A DNA stretch of 46,583 nucleotides. Origin: an uncultured Blautia sp. (lineage in GTDB: Bacteria; Bacillota; Clostridia; Lachnospirales; Lachnospiraceae). Numbering within the stretch: the first letter of the stretch is position 1; each line of letters begins with the position of its first letter. Below are positions 1-10,308 of this stretch, piece by piece. The translations under genes and the position numbers were made by a program. The notes under the pieces were generated by a model that saw nothing but the letters and a program-made list of their open reading frames with translations, was not told the DNA's origin and searched no databases. The stretch is taken from contig NZ_CAKRXI010000026.1 of the NCBI RefSeq assembly GCF_934424005.1, positions 1-46,583 of the forward strand. The letters are read 5' to 3'.

Positions 1-1328
1 GAGAAGAGCAGAAATATCATAAACTGATGTCGTTCATCATCGCTCATCAACTGACAGATACCGTTTTGGTCTGTTACAGGCTGGCGGTCATAGAAATGAA
101 ATGCATCCACTTCTTCATTCCGGTAATAGGCAGCAAGTCGCAGATTTTGCGGACAAATCCATTTCTCATTCTGATGATATACGATTGGTTCATCCAGGAG
201 AAAGAGGTAGGTGCATTTTGTGCGCAATTCCCGCATGTTTTCCATGACTTCCAGAAGAAAAGCGTATTCATCCTCCATGCAGTCATTCAGACTTCTGGCC
301 AGTGAAGGAATAAACCAGGATTTACGCTGAAAACTGATCAGCTCAAGCTTCATATGGGTAATCGTTCGGTTCAGCTTGTGTATCTGTTCGGTAAGATTCA
401 CGGGAGTATTGTGAATTTCCGGAAGCTGTTCCTGGCAGCCGCAGGATTCTCTGACACACAGAGAAACAGGAACTCTTCGGGACTGAACATTTTTGCCGTC
501 CAGTTTATCAACAAGGTCGTATATAGCCATTCGTCCCATGAGGACTCCATCCTGCTGAATGGTTGTAAGAGGTGGTTCCATACCAGATGCACGTTCACAG
601 TCATCAAAACCGGTGATCAGGATATCTTTTCCTACTTTGAGACCACGTTTTTCACAAACACGATATCCGGCAAATGCCATTTCGTCATTGGCGAAGACAA
701 TAGCCTGGGCATCTGGGTTGTCATCAAGGAGTTTTTCAATCTGTTTATCTACAAATTCTGAATAATCACCCTGTGCGATCATCTTGGGATTGACCGGAAG
801 ATGATATTTCGCCATCATTTCAAGATAAGTTTTTTTACGTTCATTGGCATCTGTATTCTGTGCAGGACCGGCTACAAAAAGTATTTTCCAGCAATTGTGT
901 TCCAGGATCAGATGCTCCATGACCAGCTGGATGCCATGTCTGTTGTCACAGATCAGAGAATGGCAGTTATGCGCATGGACGATCTCCGTAAGGAACACGG
1001 TAGGAATGGAATTGAATTTGCGGGCAAATTTCTCAGCAGTCTCATTTTTTAACTGCAGTCCCAGAGTTCCATAATTGATGATCAGTCCATCAAGACCTCC
1101 CATAAGACTGTAATCGTGGATGGTATTGAACTGATAATCAAAAGAATCTTTGTGAGTTCCGCCGAGCATATCTTCGAAGAAATCTTTGGTCTGTGTACCA
1201 AGGAAAAAACAGACATTTATATCGAGTTCTTTTGCTGCAGTAGCAATACCACTGATATGTTCTTTGGGAAAATAAGTATGTACGCCACCAATAAGGATTC
1301 CAATGTTATATCGTTTGTGTTTGTTCAT
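1..1328 (-). CDS. LacI-type sugar-binding domain protein without HTH (partial; C-terminus outside window)
   Basis: The frame is open from ATG 1328 to the window edge (442 codons seen, no stop). The start is set by a GGAGG at 1336-1340, 7 nt upstream. The protein begins MNKHKRYNIGILIGGVHTYF, the first strand of a periplasmic-binding-protein fold (Peripla_BP_3, LacI/GalR sensor type), and later has the family-typical segments VFANDEMAFAGYRVCE and ITGFDDCERASGMEPPLTTI. There is no N-terminal helix-turn-helix and no signal peptide, so it should be a cytosolic ligand sensor. After about residue 300 comes a charged helical linker and a region that could lead into an output domain. In Clostridia this architecture commonly continues into a GGDEF diguanylate cyclase or an AraC-type HTH, but that part is not in the window. 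It has its own promoter and is divergent from udp. The sensor domain is secure; the output is unknown. Confidence 0.8.
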   Translation of the reverse strand, partial: MNKHKRYNIGILIGGVHTYFPKEHISGIATAAKELDINVCFFLGTQTKDFFEDMLGGTHKDSFDYQFNTIHDYSLMGGLDGLIINYGTLGLQLKNETAEKFARKFNSIPTVFLTEIVHAHNCHSLICDNRHGIQLVMEHLILEHNCWKILFVAGPAQNTDANERKKTYLEMMAKYHLPVNPKMIAQGDYSEFVDKQIEKLLDDNPDAQAIVFANDEMAFAGYRVCEKRGLKVGKDILITGFDDCERASGMEPPLTTIQQDGVLMGRMAIYDLVDKLDGKNVQSRRVPVSLCVRESCGCQEQLPEIHNTPVNLTEQIHKLNRTITHMKLELISFQRKSWFIPSLARSLNDCMEDEYAFLLEVMENMRELRTKCTYLFLLDEPIVYHQNEKWICPQNLRLAAYYRNEEVDAFHFYDRQPVTDQNGICQLMSDDERHQFMIFLLF

Positions 1329-1340
1329 GATAAGTCCTCC

Positions 1341-1782
1341 ATGAGTAAGTTAAACGCACATTGTTTTTTGTATATTATATCAGCGTTATGTGGTAATTGC
1401 AAAACTTAATTTGTGAAAATTAGACAAATGAAAGGATTGCGAATAAATAAATAATAAAGCAAGACACATAAATTATACATAATGACCAAAAATAAATGAA
1501 ATAAATTATAAAAAGACAACAAAATATTGAAAAAAATACATATGTTCTATGAAAAAGGACTAATGTCTTTTATACTTTAGGTATAACAAATGCGAGTGAC
1601 AGAATAAAAATTCGGTGGATCTGCACCGCTTGTAACATTAAAACTTCCTGGCAGCTTTTCAAGAATGCCCTATATTATTTCTCTTGTCGTGCCTGCTTTT
1701 ATTTCTCAGAAATCAAGAGTACCGAAGGCAGAAGGGATTCCATACGATAAGGGACTGAGATAAAGAAAGAGAGGAATCAAAC
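1341..1782. other. Divergent intergenic region, 442 bp
   Basis: This gap lies between the sensor gene (-) and udp (+). It is very AT-rich from about 1400 to 1600. Besides the minus-strand promoter it holds a small hairpin AAAGGAC-taat-GTCTTT (1554-1570) next to a 6-bp inverted repeat TTATAC/GTATAA (1570-1586), which may belong to the control region of the udp operon. I could not identify a convincing -35/-10 pair for udp. No coding sequence is seen. Confidence 0.5.
1374..1402 (-). promoter_or_regulatory. Sigma-A type promoter for the sensor-domain gene
   Basis: On the minus strand TTGCAA (1402-1397) and TATAAT (1379-1374) are separated by 17 nt, giving a leader of about 39 nt before the ATG at 1328. 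The boxes are close to consensus and sit in an AT-rich gap. Confidence 0.6.
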
Positions 1783-2574
1783 ATGAAAAATTATTCAGAA
1801 GATGCAAGCAAACAGTATCATATTCAGGTTGGAAAAGGAGAAGTCGGACGGTATGTGATCTTACCGGGAGATCCGAAACGCTGCAAAAAGATCGCGCAAT
1901 ATTTTGATGATCCGGTTTTTGTTGCTGATAACAGAGAATATGTAACTTATACAGGAACATTGGATGGAGTAAAGGTGAGTGTAACTTCTACCGGTATTGG
2001 TGGACCATCTGCTTCTATTGCAATGGAAGAGCTTTATCGCTGTGGTGCAGATACGTTTGTCCGTATCGGAACCTGTGGTGGAATGCAGACAGAAGTAAAG
2101 AGTGGAGATATTGTCATTGCGACAGGTGCGATTCGTATGGAAGGCACCAGCAAAGAGTATGCTCCGATTGAATTTCCAGCAGTAGCAAATCTGGAAGTGA
2201 CCAATGCTCTTGTGACAGGTGCCAAAAAAGAAGGCTGTGAATTCCACACAGGTGTAGTACAGTGCAAGGACGCATTTTATGGACAGCATGAACCGGAAAC
2301 CAAACCGGTCAGCTATGAATTGATGAATAAATGGGAAGCATGGAAACGTCTGGGCTGCCTTGCTTCCGAGATGGAATCTGCAGCACTTTTTGTAGTAGCA
2401 AGCCATTTAAGAGTACGTGCCGGCTCCTGCTTCCTGGTATTAGCAAATCAGGAAAGAGAAAAGTTAGGACTGGAAAATCCGGTAGTACATGATACAGATA
2501 AGGCAATCCAGGTTGCGATGCAGGCAATCCGTGAGCTGATCCGCGCAGATAAGGCTAAGGAAAAAGGAGAATAA
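1783..2574 (+). CDS. udp: Uridine phosphorylase
   Basis: Cytosolic nucleoside phosphorylase of the NP-I family (263 aa, usual length about 250). It splits uridine with phosphate into uracil and ribose 1-phosphate. Visible family features are the N-terminal phosphate-site segment [10 protein letters not shown], the [16 protein letters not shown] loop, [11 protein letters not shown], and the nucleoside-binding [11 protein letters not shown] near residue 200. The start follows a good site (AGAGAGGAATCAAAC, then ATG). It is the first gene of a tight operon: cdd begins 6 nt after its stop and deoB follows, so ribose 1-phosphate made here can pass to phosphopentomutase. A purine-specific relative is less likely given the cdd neighbour and overall similarity, but substrate preference is inferred. 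Confidence 0.92.
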   Translation: MKNYSEDASKQYHIQVGKGEVGRYVILPGDPKRCKKIAQYFDDPVFVADNREYVTYTGTLDGVKVSVTSTGIGGPSASIAMEELYRCGADTFVRIGTCGGMQTEVKSGDIVIATGAIRMEGTSKEYAPIEFPAVANLEVTNALVTGAKKEGCEFHTGVVQCKDAFYGQHEPETKPVSYELMNKWEAWKRLGCLASEMESAALFVVASHLRVRAGSCFLVLANQEREKLGLENPVVHDTDKAIQVAMQAIRELIRADKAKEKGE

Positions 2575-2580
2575 AGGAGA

Positions 2581-3000
2581 ATGGACAAAAAACAGATTGA
2601 AGAAATGATCGACCTGGCGATAAAACAGCTGGGTTATTCTTATGCGCCATATTCACATTTTCATGTGGGAGCGGCACTTCTGGCAAAGAATGGCACGTAT
2701 TATACAGGATGTAATATTGAAAATGCTGCTTATACACCAACAAACTGTGCTGAGAGGACTGCTTTTTTTAAAGCAGTCAGTGAAGGAGTAAAGGAATTTC
2801 AGGCAATCTGTGTTGTAGGCGGCAGGGATGGAGTTCTGACAGGGTATGCGGCACCGTGTGGTGTGTGCAGACAGGTCATGATGGAGTTCTGTGATCCGGA
2901 AACATTCCAGATCATTCTGGCAGTCAGCAAAGATAAATACGATGTCTTTACTTTAAAGGAACTTTTTCCACTTGGATTCGGGCCGGCAGATCTGGCATAG
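2581..3000 (+). CDS. cdd: Cytidine deaminase
   Basis: Hydrolytic deamination of cytidine and deoxycytidine to uridine and deoxyuridine. At 139 aa it is the short homotetrameric type. The zinc site is visible as C56-A-E58 (in TNCAERTAF, Glu58 being the catalytic acid/base) and P92-C93-G-V-C96; the substrate-side GCNIENAAY segment lies at 43-51. The ribosome binding site (AAAGGAG) lies at the very end of udp, 6 nt before the ATG, so the two genes are probably translationally coupled. It feeds uridine directly to Udp in the same operon. All key residues are present. Confidence 0.95.
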   Translation: MDKKQIEEMIDLAIKQLGYSYAPYSHFHVGAALLAKNGTYYTGCNIENAAYTPTNCAERTAFFKAVSEGVKEFQAICVVGGRDGVLTGYAAPCGVCRQVMMEFCDPETFQIILAVSKDKYDVFTLKELFPLGFGPADLA

Positions 3001-3045
3001 TTTACCGGACATTCGCCTGATGGGAACAGGCAGAAAGGAGTGTTT

Positions 3046-4236
3046 ATGGAAACTTATAAGAGAGTATTTGTGATCGTTCTGGATTCACTTGGAATCGGGG
3101 CAATGCCGGATTCTGAGAAATTCGGTGATAAGGGTGTGGATACGTTCGGACATATCCTAGATAAGATGGGAACTTTGGATATTCCAAATCTTCAGAAACT
3201 TGGAATGTTGAATCTGCATAAAGGTGGTATGATGGAAGGCGTGGAAAAACCGCTTGGCCGCTATATGCGAATTGGGGAGACCAGCAATGGAAAGGATACA
3301 ATGACAGGCCACTGGGAAATGATGGGAATCTATACACAGAAGCCGTTTATTACTTTTACAGAAACCGGTTTCCCTAAAGAACTGATCGATGAACTGGAAA
3401 AAAGATGTGGCAAGCGTGTGATTGGCAATAAGAGTGCCAGTGGAACAGAAATTATCGAGGAACTTGGCGAGGAAGAAATCAATACAGGAGCGATGATTGT
3501 CTATACCTCTGCAGATTCGGTAATGCAGATCTGTGGAAATGAAGAGACATTTGATCTTGCCAACCTGTATCGCTGCTGTGAGATTGCCAGGGAACTGACC
3601 ATGAAAGATGAGTGGCGAGTCGGCAGAGTCATTGCGAGACCGTATGTCGGAAAGAAAAAGGGTGAGTTTAAGAGAACCAGCAACCGCCGTGACTATGCGT
3701 TGAAACCGACTGGAAGAACAGCCTTAAATGCATTGAAGGATGCAGGTCTTGATGTGATTGGTGTTGGAAAGATCAATGATATTTTCTGTGGTGAGGGAAT
3801 TACACAGACTTACCATTCAGACAGTTCTGTGCATGGCATGCAACAGACGATTGAGATCTGTAAAGAAGATTTTCATGGTCTCTGCTTTGTGAATCTGGTG
3901 GATTTTGACGCTTTGTGGGGACATAGAAGAAATCCGGAAGGATACGGACGTGAGATTGAAAAGTTCGACAGGGGACTTGGAGCTCTGATGAATGAGTTGC
4001 GAGAGGATGATCTTCTGATTCTGACTGCGGATCATGGAAATGATCCAACTTATACCGGAACGGATCATACAAGAGAATATGTACCATTTATTGCATATTC
4101 AAAGAAAATGAAAGAAACAGGAGCTATTGAGAAACAGGATACATTTGCGGTGATCGGTGCATCTGTTGCAGAAAATTTTGGGGTACAGATGCCGGAAGGC
4201 ACGATTGGAAGATCAATATTGAAGGAGTTGCAGTAG
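3046..4236 (+). CDS. deoB: Phosphopentomutase
   Basis: Interconverts ribose 1-phosphate and ribose 5-phosphate (and the deoxy forms), linking nucleoside breakdown to the pentose phosphate pathway. It is an alkaline-phosphatase-superfamily, Mn-dependent enzyme of 396 aa. Metal-site and catalytic segments are visible: [13 protein letters not shown] near the N-terminus, the nucleophile threonine region [32 protein letters not shown], and [21 protein letters not shown] take ATG 3046 (AAAGGAG at 3034-3040, 5 nt upstream) over an in-frame GTG at 3040 that overlaps the Shine-Dalgarno sequence. It is the last gene of the salvage operon, followed by a terminator at 4311-4355. Confidence 0.95.
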   Translation: METYKRVFVIVLDSLGIGAMPDSEKFGDKGVDTFGHILDKMGTLDIPNLQKLGMLNLHKGGMMEGVEKPLGRYMRIGETSNGKDTMTGHWEMMGIYTQKPFITFTETGFPKELIDELEKRCGKRVIGNKSASGTEIIEELGEEEINTGAMIVYTSADSVMQICGNEETFDLANLYRCCEIARELTMKDEWRVGRVIARPYVGKKKGEFKRTSNRRDYALKPTGRTALNALKDAGLDVIGVGKINDIFCGEGITQTYHSDSSVHGMQQTIEICKEDFHGLCFVNLVDFDALWGHRRNPEGYGREIEKFDRGLGALMNELREDDLLILTADHGNDPTYTGTDHTREYVPFIAYSKKMKETGAIEKQDTFAVIGASVAENFGVQMPEGTIGRSILKELQ

Positions 4237-4310
4237 GTAAATAAAACTACTGGTGGGGAGAACATGGGTGAACAGTATTTATATCAGAAATTCCCCTTTT
4301 TAAGTCAGAA

Positions 4311-4355
4311 AAAAAGGAGCAGTCTGAAATATATTTTCGGACGGCTCCTTCTTTT
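4311..4355. terminator. Bidirectional intrinsic terminator
   Basis: GGAGC-A-GTCTGAAA pairs with TTTCGGAC-G-GCTCC around a short AT loop. It is flanked by an A-run on the left and a T-rich run on the right. It lies between the convergent ends of deoB (+) and the large surface protein gene (-) and can serve both. Confidence 0.8.
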
Positions 4356-4361
4356 TACTAC

Positions 4362-7300
4362 CTATCGAATGCCTTTGAAAGTGACAGTTTTGCGAATTCC
4401 TCGTTTCAGGAATAATTTTTTATAATTTTTGGCCTGTTTTCTTGGAACATAGACTTTCATTTTTGCAGGTGTTCCTTTAAAGGCATTTGAACCGATGTAT
4501 TTCTGTGATAATCCTGGAGATTGAATGTTCAGTGTTCTTAATTTCTTACATCCGTAGAAACATTGCTTTCCAATTAACCGAACGGATCTTCCAACTTTTA
4601 CAGAAGACAGTTTAGGGCATTTATAGAAAGCATAATTTTTGATCTGAACAACGTTATTTCCAATGGATACCTTTTTCAGATATTTGTTGTTTTTGAAAGC
4701 TTTGCTTCCAACAGAGGTTACAGTGTAATCCAGACCATTGAGTGTAATGCGGTCCGGAATACTAATAACACTCGATTTTTTATTTACGGGTTTTGTATAC
4801 TCCAGAGTTTGAGTGCCGGTTACCTTATATATGCCATTACTTGCCGTATGTTTGACAGGCATTCCAACTGGGTAAGGTCTTGGAGCTGGAGTACTGGTCG
4901 GTTGTGGCTTCGGAACCGGAGTATTTGTTGGTACTGGGGTACTGGTAGGTTTCGGAGTCGGAGTACTGGTCGGTTTTGGAGTCGGAGTACTGGTAGGTTT
5001 CGGAGTCGGGGTGTTAGTCGGAACCGGAGTATTTGTTGGTACTGGGGTATTGGTAGGCTTCGGAGTCGGGGTACTGGTAGGCTTCGGAGTCGGAGTACTG
5101 GTAGGCTTCGGAGTCGGAGTACTGGTAGGCTTTGGAGTCGGAGTACTGGTAGGCTTCGGAGTCGGGGTACTGGTCGGCTTCGGAGTCGGAGTACTGGTAG
5201 GTTTCGGAGTCGGAGTACTGGTAGGCTTCGGAGTCGGAGTACTGGTGGGTTTTGGAGTTGGAGTACTGGTAGGCTTCGGAGTCGGGGTACTGGTAGGCTT
5301 CGGAGTCGGGGTATTGGTAGGCTTCGGAGTCGGGGTACTGGTAGGCTTCGGAGTCGGGGTACTGGTAGGTTTCGGAGTCGGGGTACTGGTCGGTTTTGGA
5401 GTCGGAGTACTGGTCGGTTTCGGAGTCGGGGTTGTGACTCCTTGAGCAGAATCATAGAATTCTACTTGCACGGTGTAGGATTTCTTTGTAACTCCGTCCG
5501 GTGCAGTTAATGTATAAATGACCGGATTGGTAAAATCATGTGGGGTTCCACTCCAAAAGGCAGACGGAAGGGAAGTACCGTAACTGTAGCCAAAATCAAT
5601 AGATGGTTTCAGGGCAGTTACATTTGTGCCTTTTGGCAGCCGGAGAATGATCGTGTCCGTTCCAATCTCTCCGATGACATCCTGTTTAAGTTCCGGGTTA
5701 TCCGAGGCACGCAGTACGAAACTGTAAAATTTTACTTCACTGGAAGCAAGTACATGTAATACGATCTTTACCGATAAGGTCGCTTTTGTCTGAGTATCCT
5801 GAACGGTGTACAGTGACTCGTAAGTGCCGACAGGAGCAGTAACTGTTCCTGAGTAATAGAAATAAGAGTAACTGGAGCTGTCAGGTATATTATTCCGGAT
5901 CAGTCCGGACGGAAGATTCTCGCTGACAACGGTTGTCTTGTACTTGCCACTACCGCCGGTTACGTTGCCGGAATAAGCATATTGAGTGTCCTTGGTTCCA
6001 GTGCACAGATGAAGCTCTGTATCTGTGATCTGCAGAGGAGCCAGTACACTGAGAGTCGAGGAAACTGCAGTTACAGTTCCGTACTGTCCTGGTAATATAT
6101 CTGTAGCATAAAGCAGAAGAGAGCTTCCGCTGTCCGAAGCAGTCATAATATGTTCTTTGTCAATCGCAGTAACATTTGAAGCAGCGCCAAGTGCCATATG
6201 AATTCCATAGGTATCCAGAGTATCAGTAGTAATTATTGGAGAAAGGGTTCCATTACTGTAAACAATCTGAAGCTTTATTCCCGAAAGATCCAGCTTATCT
6301 CCGATGGTGTACTGAGTCTTTGATGGCGAAGAAAGAATATTCAGTTTTGTTGGTGTATTTGCTGCAACAGAAATTTTCTGCGTTACTTTTGCACCAAAAT
6401 AGTCAAAAGTAACTTTTGTATCAGAAGAAGTCAGCGCACGCGTTTTATCATAAGTATATCCGCTGTAAATATAGGCATAGCGACCGCCTATGGTAGCAAA
6501 GAAGCTGACACCGGATGGATTGAACAGATCTCCCTCTGTATAGGAAAGTCTGGATGGTTTTGCTGATATCTGGAGACTTGTAATATCACTTGTTTTTGGA
6601 GTAACGACAGGAAGTAAATAACTGGTCTGGCGGCCTTTGTATGTTACAGTAATCTGGCAGGTATGTGCCGATGTATTATCAAAACCGCTGACCATATCCC
6701 GCGTAATGGAAACTTCCGTTTTGTTGTTTATAACAAGCGTTCCGAAGCTCCATGGTGTTTCACCAATATAACAGGAGGTCGGAGTATATTTTACAGAAAG
6801 TGAAGTAATGTCTGAGGAATCGGTTCGAGCCGGGATTCCATCATCAGACATTTTCCAGTCAGCTCCAAAAGACCATCCCTGGTAAGAGGAAGAATCCTTC
6901 ATCTGTGCATCTGTCAGCAGACCACCGGTTGAAGGCACTGCAGCAGTAGAACCGACCAGATTTCCAGATCCCGTTTTTCCATAACAGTTCAGGATGTGAC
7001 CATTTAATCCGGTTGAAGAATTTATTACATTTGTAGCTGCAAGACCGCAAATCTGTCCAACAGAAGAGGAACCACCGGAAACTTTAATCTGACCGGCATG
7101 CAGACATTCTTTGATCACACCACCCATACCACCGAATTTTTGGGTTTCACCGGCAATACCACCGACATAAAGAGCATAGGAAGTACCGTTTTCCTGGGTG
7201 ACAGAGATGATTCCATTGCTGACACACTTTTCTATTGTACCAATATTTAATCCGGCAATACCGCCGACCCAGCTTTTCATAGCTGGCATAGACAGATTTA

Positions 7301-9104
7301 TATTCAGGCGGGCAGTACACCCACTGATGATTCCGGCAAGTTCGTTCTGACCGGCAATGCCGCCAAATTCAGGAAAGACCATGGATCCATCGCCGCCCAT
7401 ATGTCCGGTGACCGTGCCGGAAACAGAACATTCCTGAATCTTTCCCTGATTATATTGTGCAATGACACCCTGTACATTCTGGCTGTCATCGTCAAAATCA
7501 GCTACAATTCGCAGATTTTCAATGGTTCCGTTATTTTGGGCGATAAGTGGTTTTTTCAATCCGTAAATAGTGTGTGAATTACCATCTAAGTGTCCACTGA
7601 AATAATTTACAGAGAAATTAATATTTCCATTTGTCTGAATATCTTTGGTCAGACTGTAATAAGCGCCCGGATGATCTGAGATAAGGTTCAGGTCATCGAG
7701 AGAAGTGATCTTATATGGATCAGAGGCAGTACCACTACCTTCAGATGGAGCAGCAGAAGTGGTACGATTTCCGACGATACGGTAAATAATGCTGGAGCTT
7801 CCGTTGGCAGGAACCGTGAATTTCCCATTTTTCAGTTTTATAATGACTGCAGAAGCTGCAGGCAGCGTATAGTTCTGGTTACTGTTTCCGGAAAAAACAG
7901 GAAATGTTGCAGCCTTTCCGGCGGCAATACGGTCACCAGAGAAACTGTAATTGCCGTAGAGATCGCCGGCAGCGATTGCGGTATAGAAATCAGCCATTAA
8001 TGTCTTAAATGGAATGCCGGTTACCTGCGTCAGGTATTCTTCACAGGTAAGGGTGGAGGCATCTATCTGGTAAAATTTTGGCAGAACATCCATTGGTTTA
8101 TAGCTTCCGGCCATACGGTCGATCACATAACGCATAAAAAGATAAGGCATGCCGTAATCCTGCGCCGTATCATCACGGTAGGTCTGATAGATCAGGGAAG
8201 AGCCGCTTCGAATAGCGGTACTTCCGGCAATGCCATTTAACCATCCGCTGGAATCAATGCCACCCCAGAGATAGTCCATAGCAGTCACAGCCAGTCCCTC
8301 ATTGAGCCACATATATCTGCCGGTATTGGAAAATCTGGTTTTCAGCCAGAGCAGTGCATGCTGTCCTTCGTGTACAAGCAGACCGTTTCTTTTGGACATT
8401 TCACCGGAAACATAGGCAGATGCAGAAGGAGTGTTGATATGGATTGCTGTGATGCCTGTGTCGTACATGTACATGCCGCTTGCGGAGGATAAAGTTTCGA
8501 GAAGAATTGAAATTTTACCGGAATTATCTTCATATGGGATGTTACCACCAGCCAGAGTATTCAGGATTCGATAAGGTTGTCCGTCATATACACCTGCCAT
8601 ATCCTTTGCGATTGAGGAAGTCTTACCAGCTGCATCGTAACTGGCTTTCATATCTTTATCCATCCAGATATAGCAGTGTTCACCAATGCCGATGCATACA
8701 TAAGTTTTGCCTGTACTATTTGAACGATAGATATATTTTTCCTGCCCGATGTAGTAACTTGTGGCAGCAGACTGTGTAGCTGCTGCGGAAAGGGCAGATG
8801 AAGAAAGAACATTATAATCACTGGTGTCAGAAGCTTTTTTGAGAATCTGGGATGCAGGCAGATTGGCTGCGCTGCTGCCAGTGCTGAGATAAGAAGAGAC
8901 AGTATCTGTACCATCGTCAAAAACCAGAGTTCCGGTATTCTGAGATGAAGAGGTGTCTGTATTTATAATAACGGCATATTCTCCGGAAACAGTCTGTCCT
9001 GGTGAGCCTTCAACAGCATCTGCTGATACAGAAAAACAGCAGAACAGACCTGTGAACAGAAAACCGATTCCCATAGAGAGATGAAAAAATCTTTTCTTTT
9101 TCAT
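4362..9104 (-). CDS. Secreted multidomain zinc metalloprotease with GLUG-like, Ig-like, Thr/Pro-repeat and LRR_5 regions
   Basis: A 1580-residue exported protein. It has a signal peptide ([20 protein letters not shown] and on, cleavage near VSADA, about residue 29). The protease domain carries H245-E-G-Q-H249 and E269 in the segment WLNEGLA, the gluzincin arrangement (HExxH plus a downstream Glu), most like M30/hyicolysin-type peptidases. From about 455 ([15 protein letters not shown]) to 770 there are GLUG-like beta-helical repeats ([15 protein letters not shown]). From about 780 to 1215 there are several Ig-like/cadherin-like beta sandwiches ([14 protein letters not shown] and similar). Residues about 1225-1410 are a TPTPKPTS repeat stalk, and 1450-1580 are BspA-type LRR_5 repeats ([14 protein letters not shown]). 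No LPXTG anchor is visible, so surface retention may come from the C-terminal module. GGAGG lies just upstream of the ATG. Host or mucin protein digestion is plausible but inferred. Confidence 0.8.
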   Translation of the reverse strand: MKKKRFFHLSMGIGFLFTGLFCCFSVSADAVEGSPGQTVSGEYAVIINTDTSSSQNTGTLVFDDGTDTVSSYLSTGSSAANLPASQILKKASDTSDYNVLSSSALSAAATQSAATSYYIGQEKYIYRSNSTGKTYVCIGIGEHCYIWMDKDMKASYDAAGKTSSIAKDMAGVYDGQPYRILNTLAGGNIPYEDNSGKISILLETLSSASGMYMYDTGITAIHINTPSASAYVSGEMSKRNGLLVHEGQHALLWLKTRFSNTGRYMWLNEGLAVTAMDYLWGGIDSSGWLNGIAGSTAIRSGSSLIYQTYRDDTAQDYGMPYLFMRYVIDRMAGSYKPMDVLPKFYQIDASTLTCEEYLTQVTGIPFKTLMADFYTAIAAGDLYGNYSFSGDRIAAGKAATFPVFSGNSNQNYTLPAASAVIIKLKNGKFTVPANGSSSIIYRIVGNRTTSAAPSEGSGTASDPYKITSLDDLNLISDHPGAYYSLTKDIQTNGNINFSVNYFSGHLDGNSHTIYGLKKPLIAQNNGTIENLRIVADFDDDSQNVQGVIAQYNQGKIQECSVSGTVTGHMGGDGSMVFPEFGGIAGQNELAGIISGCTARLNINLSMPAMKSWVGGIAGLNIGTIEKCVSNGIISVTQENGTSYALYVGGIAGETQKFGGMGGVIKECLHAGQIKVSGGSSSVGQICGLAATNVINSSTGLNGHILNCYGKTGSGNLVGSTAAVPSTGGLLTDAQMKDSSSYQGWSFGADWKMSDDGIPARTDSSDITSLSVKYTPTSCYIGETPWSFGTLVINNKTEVSITRDMVSGFDNTSAHTCQITVTYKGRQTSYLLPVVTPKTSDITSLQISAKPSRLSYTEGDLFNPSGVSFFATIGGRYAYIYSGYTYDKTRALTSSDTKVTFDYFGAKVTQKISVAANTPTKLNILSSPSKTQYTIGDKLDLSGIKLQIVYSNGTLSPIITTDTLDTYGIHMALGAASNVTAIDKEHIMTASDSGSSLLLYATDILPGQYGTVTAVSSTLSVLAPLQITDTELHLCTGTKDTQYAYSGNVTGGSGKYKTTVVSENLPSGLIRNNIPDSSSYSYFYYSGTVTAPVGTYESLYTVQDTQTKATLSVKIVLHVLASSEVKFYSFVLRASDNPELKQDVIGEIGTDTIILRLPKGTNVTALKPSIDFGYSYGTSLPSAFWSGTPHDFTNPVIYTLTAPDGVTKKSYTVQVEFYDSAQGVTTPTPKPTSTPTPKPTSTPTPKPTSTPTPKPTSTPTPKPTNTPTPKPTSTPTPKPTSTPTPKPTSTPTPKPTSTPTPKPTSTPTPKPTSTPTPKPTSTPTPKPTSTPTPKPTSTPTPKPTSTPTPKPTNTPVPTNTPVPTNTPTPKPTSTPTPKPTSTPTPKPTSTPVPTNTPVPKPQPTSTPAPRPYPVGMPVKHTASNGIYKVTGTQTLEYTKPVNKKSSVISIPDRITLNGLDYTVTSVGSKAFKNNKYLKKVSIGNNVVQIKNYAFYKCPKLSSVKVGRSVRLIGKQCFYGCKKLRTLNIQSPGLSQKYIGSNAFKGTPAKMKVYVPRKQAKNYKKLFLKRGIRKTVTFKGIR
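5051..5431 (-). repeat. In-gene 24-bp tandem repeat (TPTPKPTS stalk)
   Basis: Sixteen nearly exact tandem copies of a 24-bp unit (plus-strand form GTAGGCTTCGGAGTCGGGGT plus ACTG) encode the octapeptide TPTPKPTS inside the surface protein. Three further copies and TPVPTN variants continue down to about 4900. Copies differ mostly at synonymous positions. The unit keeps all frames open, which creates spurious antisense reading frames. Confidence 0.95.
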
Positions 9105-9256
9105 AGGGTTCCTCCAGTTTTATTTTTCGTTTTTATTTTACCATCAGACTGGTGTAAAAGCTATTCTTTTCACAGAAAATGCAATATCATGAAGAAAAGT
9201 AAACAGAAACGAATGATATTTATGAATATAAATTTCTGAACATCTTCGATAAACGA

Positions 9257-9293
9257 CAGGCAGGCTGTCCGAGGCTATCGGATAACCTGCCTG
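9257..9293 (-). terminator. Hairpin terminator of the AraC regulator gene
   Basis: CAGGCAGG pairs with CCTGCCTG, and the stem continues through TCCGA/TCGGA with one mismatch around a 5-nt loop. It starts 4 nt after the stop codon at 9298. The T-tract after it on the minus strand is weak (TCGTTTATC), so termination may be incomplete. Confidence 0.6.
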
Positions 9294-9297
9294 TGAT

Positions 9298-10161
9298 TCA
9301 GGACAATAATTTGTTCTGCTGGCGATATTGTCTTGGTGACATCCCGTAAATGTTACGGAACGCTCTGGAAAAATGAAGCTGGTTTGGATATCCAACCTGA
9401 ACGCTGATGTCGCCAATGGACAGGCTGGTGCTGGTAAGCAGAGTGGTTGCTTTACTCATTCGATAGCGGATCAGGAAGTCCTGTGGAGACTGTCCGGTCA
9501 TATCTTTGAAAACTTTACCAAAATAGCTTCGGTCAAGATTACAGCGATTTGCCATATCTTCGACTGTGATTGGCAACGTATAATTTTGTTCAATAAAAGA
9601 AAGTGCTTCCTGTGCGTAAAATCTTGAAAGCTTTCCGCCCTGAAGTCTTTTTTTATTGGAAGAACCCTGGATAAGGGCATCCATAATAAGATATAACTGA
9701 CCAATGATTCCAAGTGGGCGGGAATTGTCCGGATATTGTGTCAGACGCAGCATTTCATCGCGAAGCTTATCTGCTGCTGTATCGGAAACGGGATGAAAGA
9801 CCGGATGATCGTTGGACAGTCCGGCTTCTTCCATCAGCTCTTTTGCACGTAGTCCATCGAACTCTACCCAGACGTATTCCCATGGGAATTTCTGGTCAGC
9901 ACTGTAAAGATTGATACGCCCCGGTTCAATGAGAAAGCCGGAATGTGCTTCCATATGGTAAACAGCACTGTCATCTTTTTCTGTAACACTCAGCATTCCT
10001 TTGCCGGAAATAATATAGTGAAAAAGATAATGATTACGTACAAATGGACCATAAGAATGCAGCGGTTCACATTTCTCGTAGCCGTACTGATACACGGTCA
10101 GGTCAAGAAAAAGTTTATCGGAAAATATATGAAAAATAGAATCTGACATGGTTTTTATCAT
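9298..10161 (-). CDS. AraC-family regulator of the alpha-galactoside operon
   Basis: A 287-residue transcription factor with an N-terminal cupin-type ligand domain (about 15-150; HYIISGKGMLSV, AHSGFLIEPGRINLY) and a C-terminal double HTH (about 185-285: ITVEDMANRCNLDRSYFGKV, then ISVQVGYPNQLHFSRAFRN and SPRQYRQ). It resembles MsmR/RafR regulators of multiple-sugar operons. It is divergent from a binding protein-permease-permease-GH36 operon, which it probably activates in response to an alpha-galactoside. The start is uncertain: AGGAGG lies only 2 nt from ATG 10161 but 14 nt from the in-frame ATG at 10149. Its promoter overlaps a perfect inverted repeat, suggesting autoregulation. Confidence 0.88.
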   Translation of the reverse strand: MIKTMSDSIFHIFSDKLFLDLTVYQYGYEKCEPLHSYGPFVRNHYLFHYIISGKGMLSVTEKDDSAVYHMEAHSGFLIEPGRINLYSADQKFPWEYVWVEFDGLRAKELMEEAGLSNDHPVFHPVSDTAADKLRDEMLRLTQYPDNSRPLGIIGQLYLIMDALIQGSSNKKRLQGGKLSRFYAQEALSFIEQNYTLPITVEDMANRCNLDRSYFGKVFKDMTGQSPQDFLIRYRMSKATTLLTSTSLSIGDISVQVGYPNQLHFSRAFRNIYGMSPRQYRQQNKLLS

Positions 10162-10246
10162 TTCCTCCTACAAAATATAGTAAAATATGCATAAAAACGA
10201 GATACAGAAATCGTACAATTTTAACGAAATATCGCTATTTAGTACT

Positions 10247-10276
10247 ATTATATACCATAATGCGTAGTAACATCAA
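10247..10276 (-). promoter_or_regulatory. Promoter of the AraC-family gene
   Basis: On the minus strand TTGATG (10276-10271) and TATAAT (10252-10247) are 18 nt apart. The spacer and -10 box are covered by the left arm of the inverted repeat at 10250-10308, so a protein bound there would occlude the promoter. Confidence 0.55.
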
Positions 10277-10308
10277 CATTATTCTGGAAATAACGCATTA
10301 TGGTATAT
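10250..10308. promoter_or_regulatory. 16-bp perfect inverted repeat in the divergent control region
   Basis: ATATACCATAATGCGT (10250-10265) is exactly mirrored by ACGCATTATGGTATAT (10293-10308) with a 27-bp centre. A second, shorter mirrored pair is TAACATCA (10268-10275) and TGATGTTA (10311-10318). The 271-bp gap between the AraC gene and the binding-protein gene contains no other obvious signal. It is probably the operator shared by the divergent genes. The plus-strand promoter is not clear by eye, which fits activator dependence. Confidence 0.6.

Noticed and set aside
3040..3045. GTG start for deoB two codons upstream
   Set aside because: It overlaps the AAAGGAG ribosome binding site; ATG 3046 has proper spacing.
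5051..5431. Possible CRISPR array
   Set aside because: Units are contiguous 24-bp copies with no unique spacers, lie in frame inside a gene, and no cas genes are near.
4809..5510. Long open frames on both strands across the repeat region (for example Val-Gly repeats and Arg-Ser-rich frames)
   Set aside because: They arise because the 24-bp repeat has no stop in any frame; they lie inside the supported TPTPKPTS coding frame and have no start signals or recognisable product.
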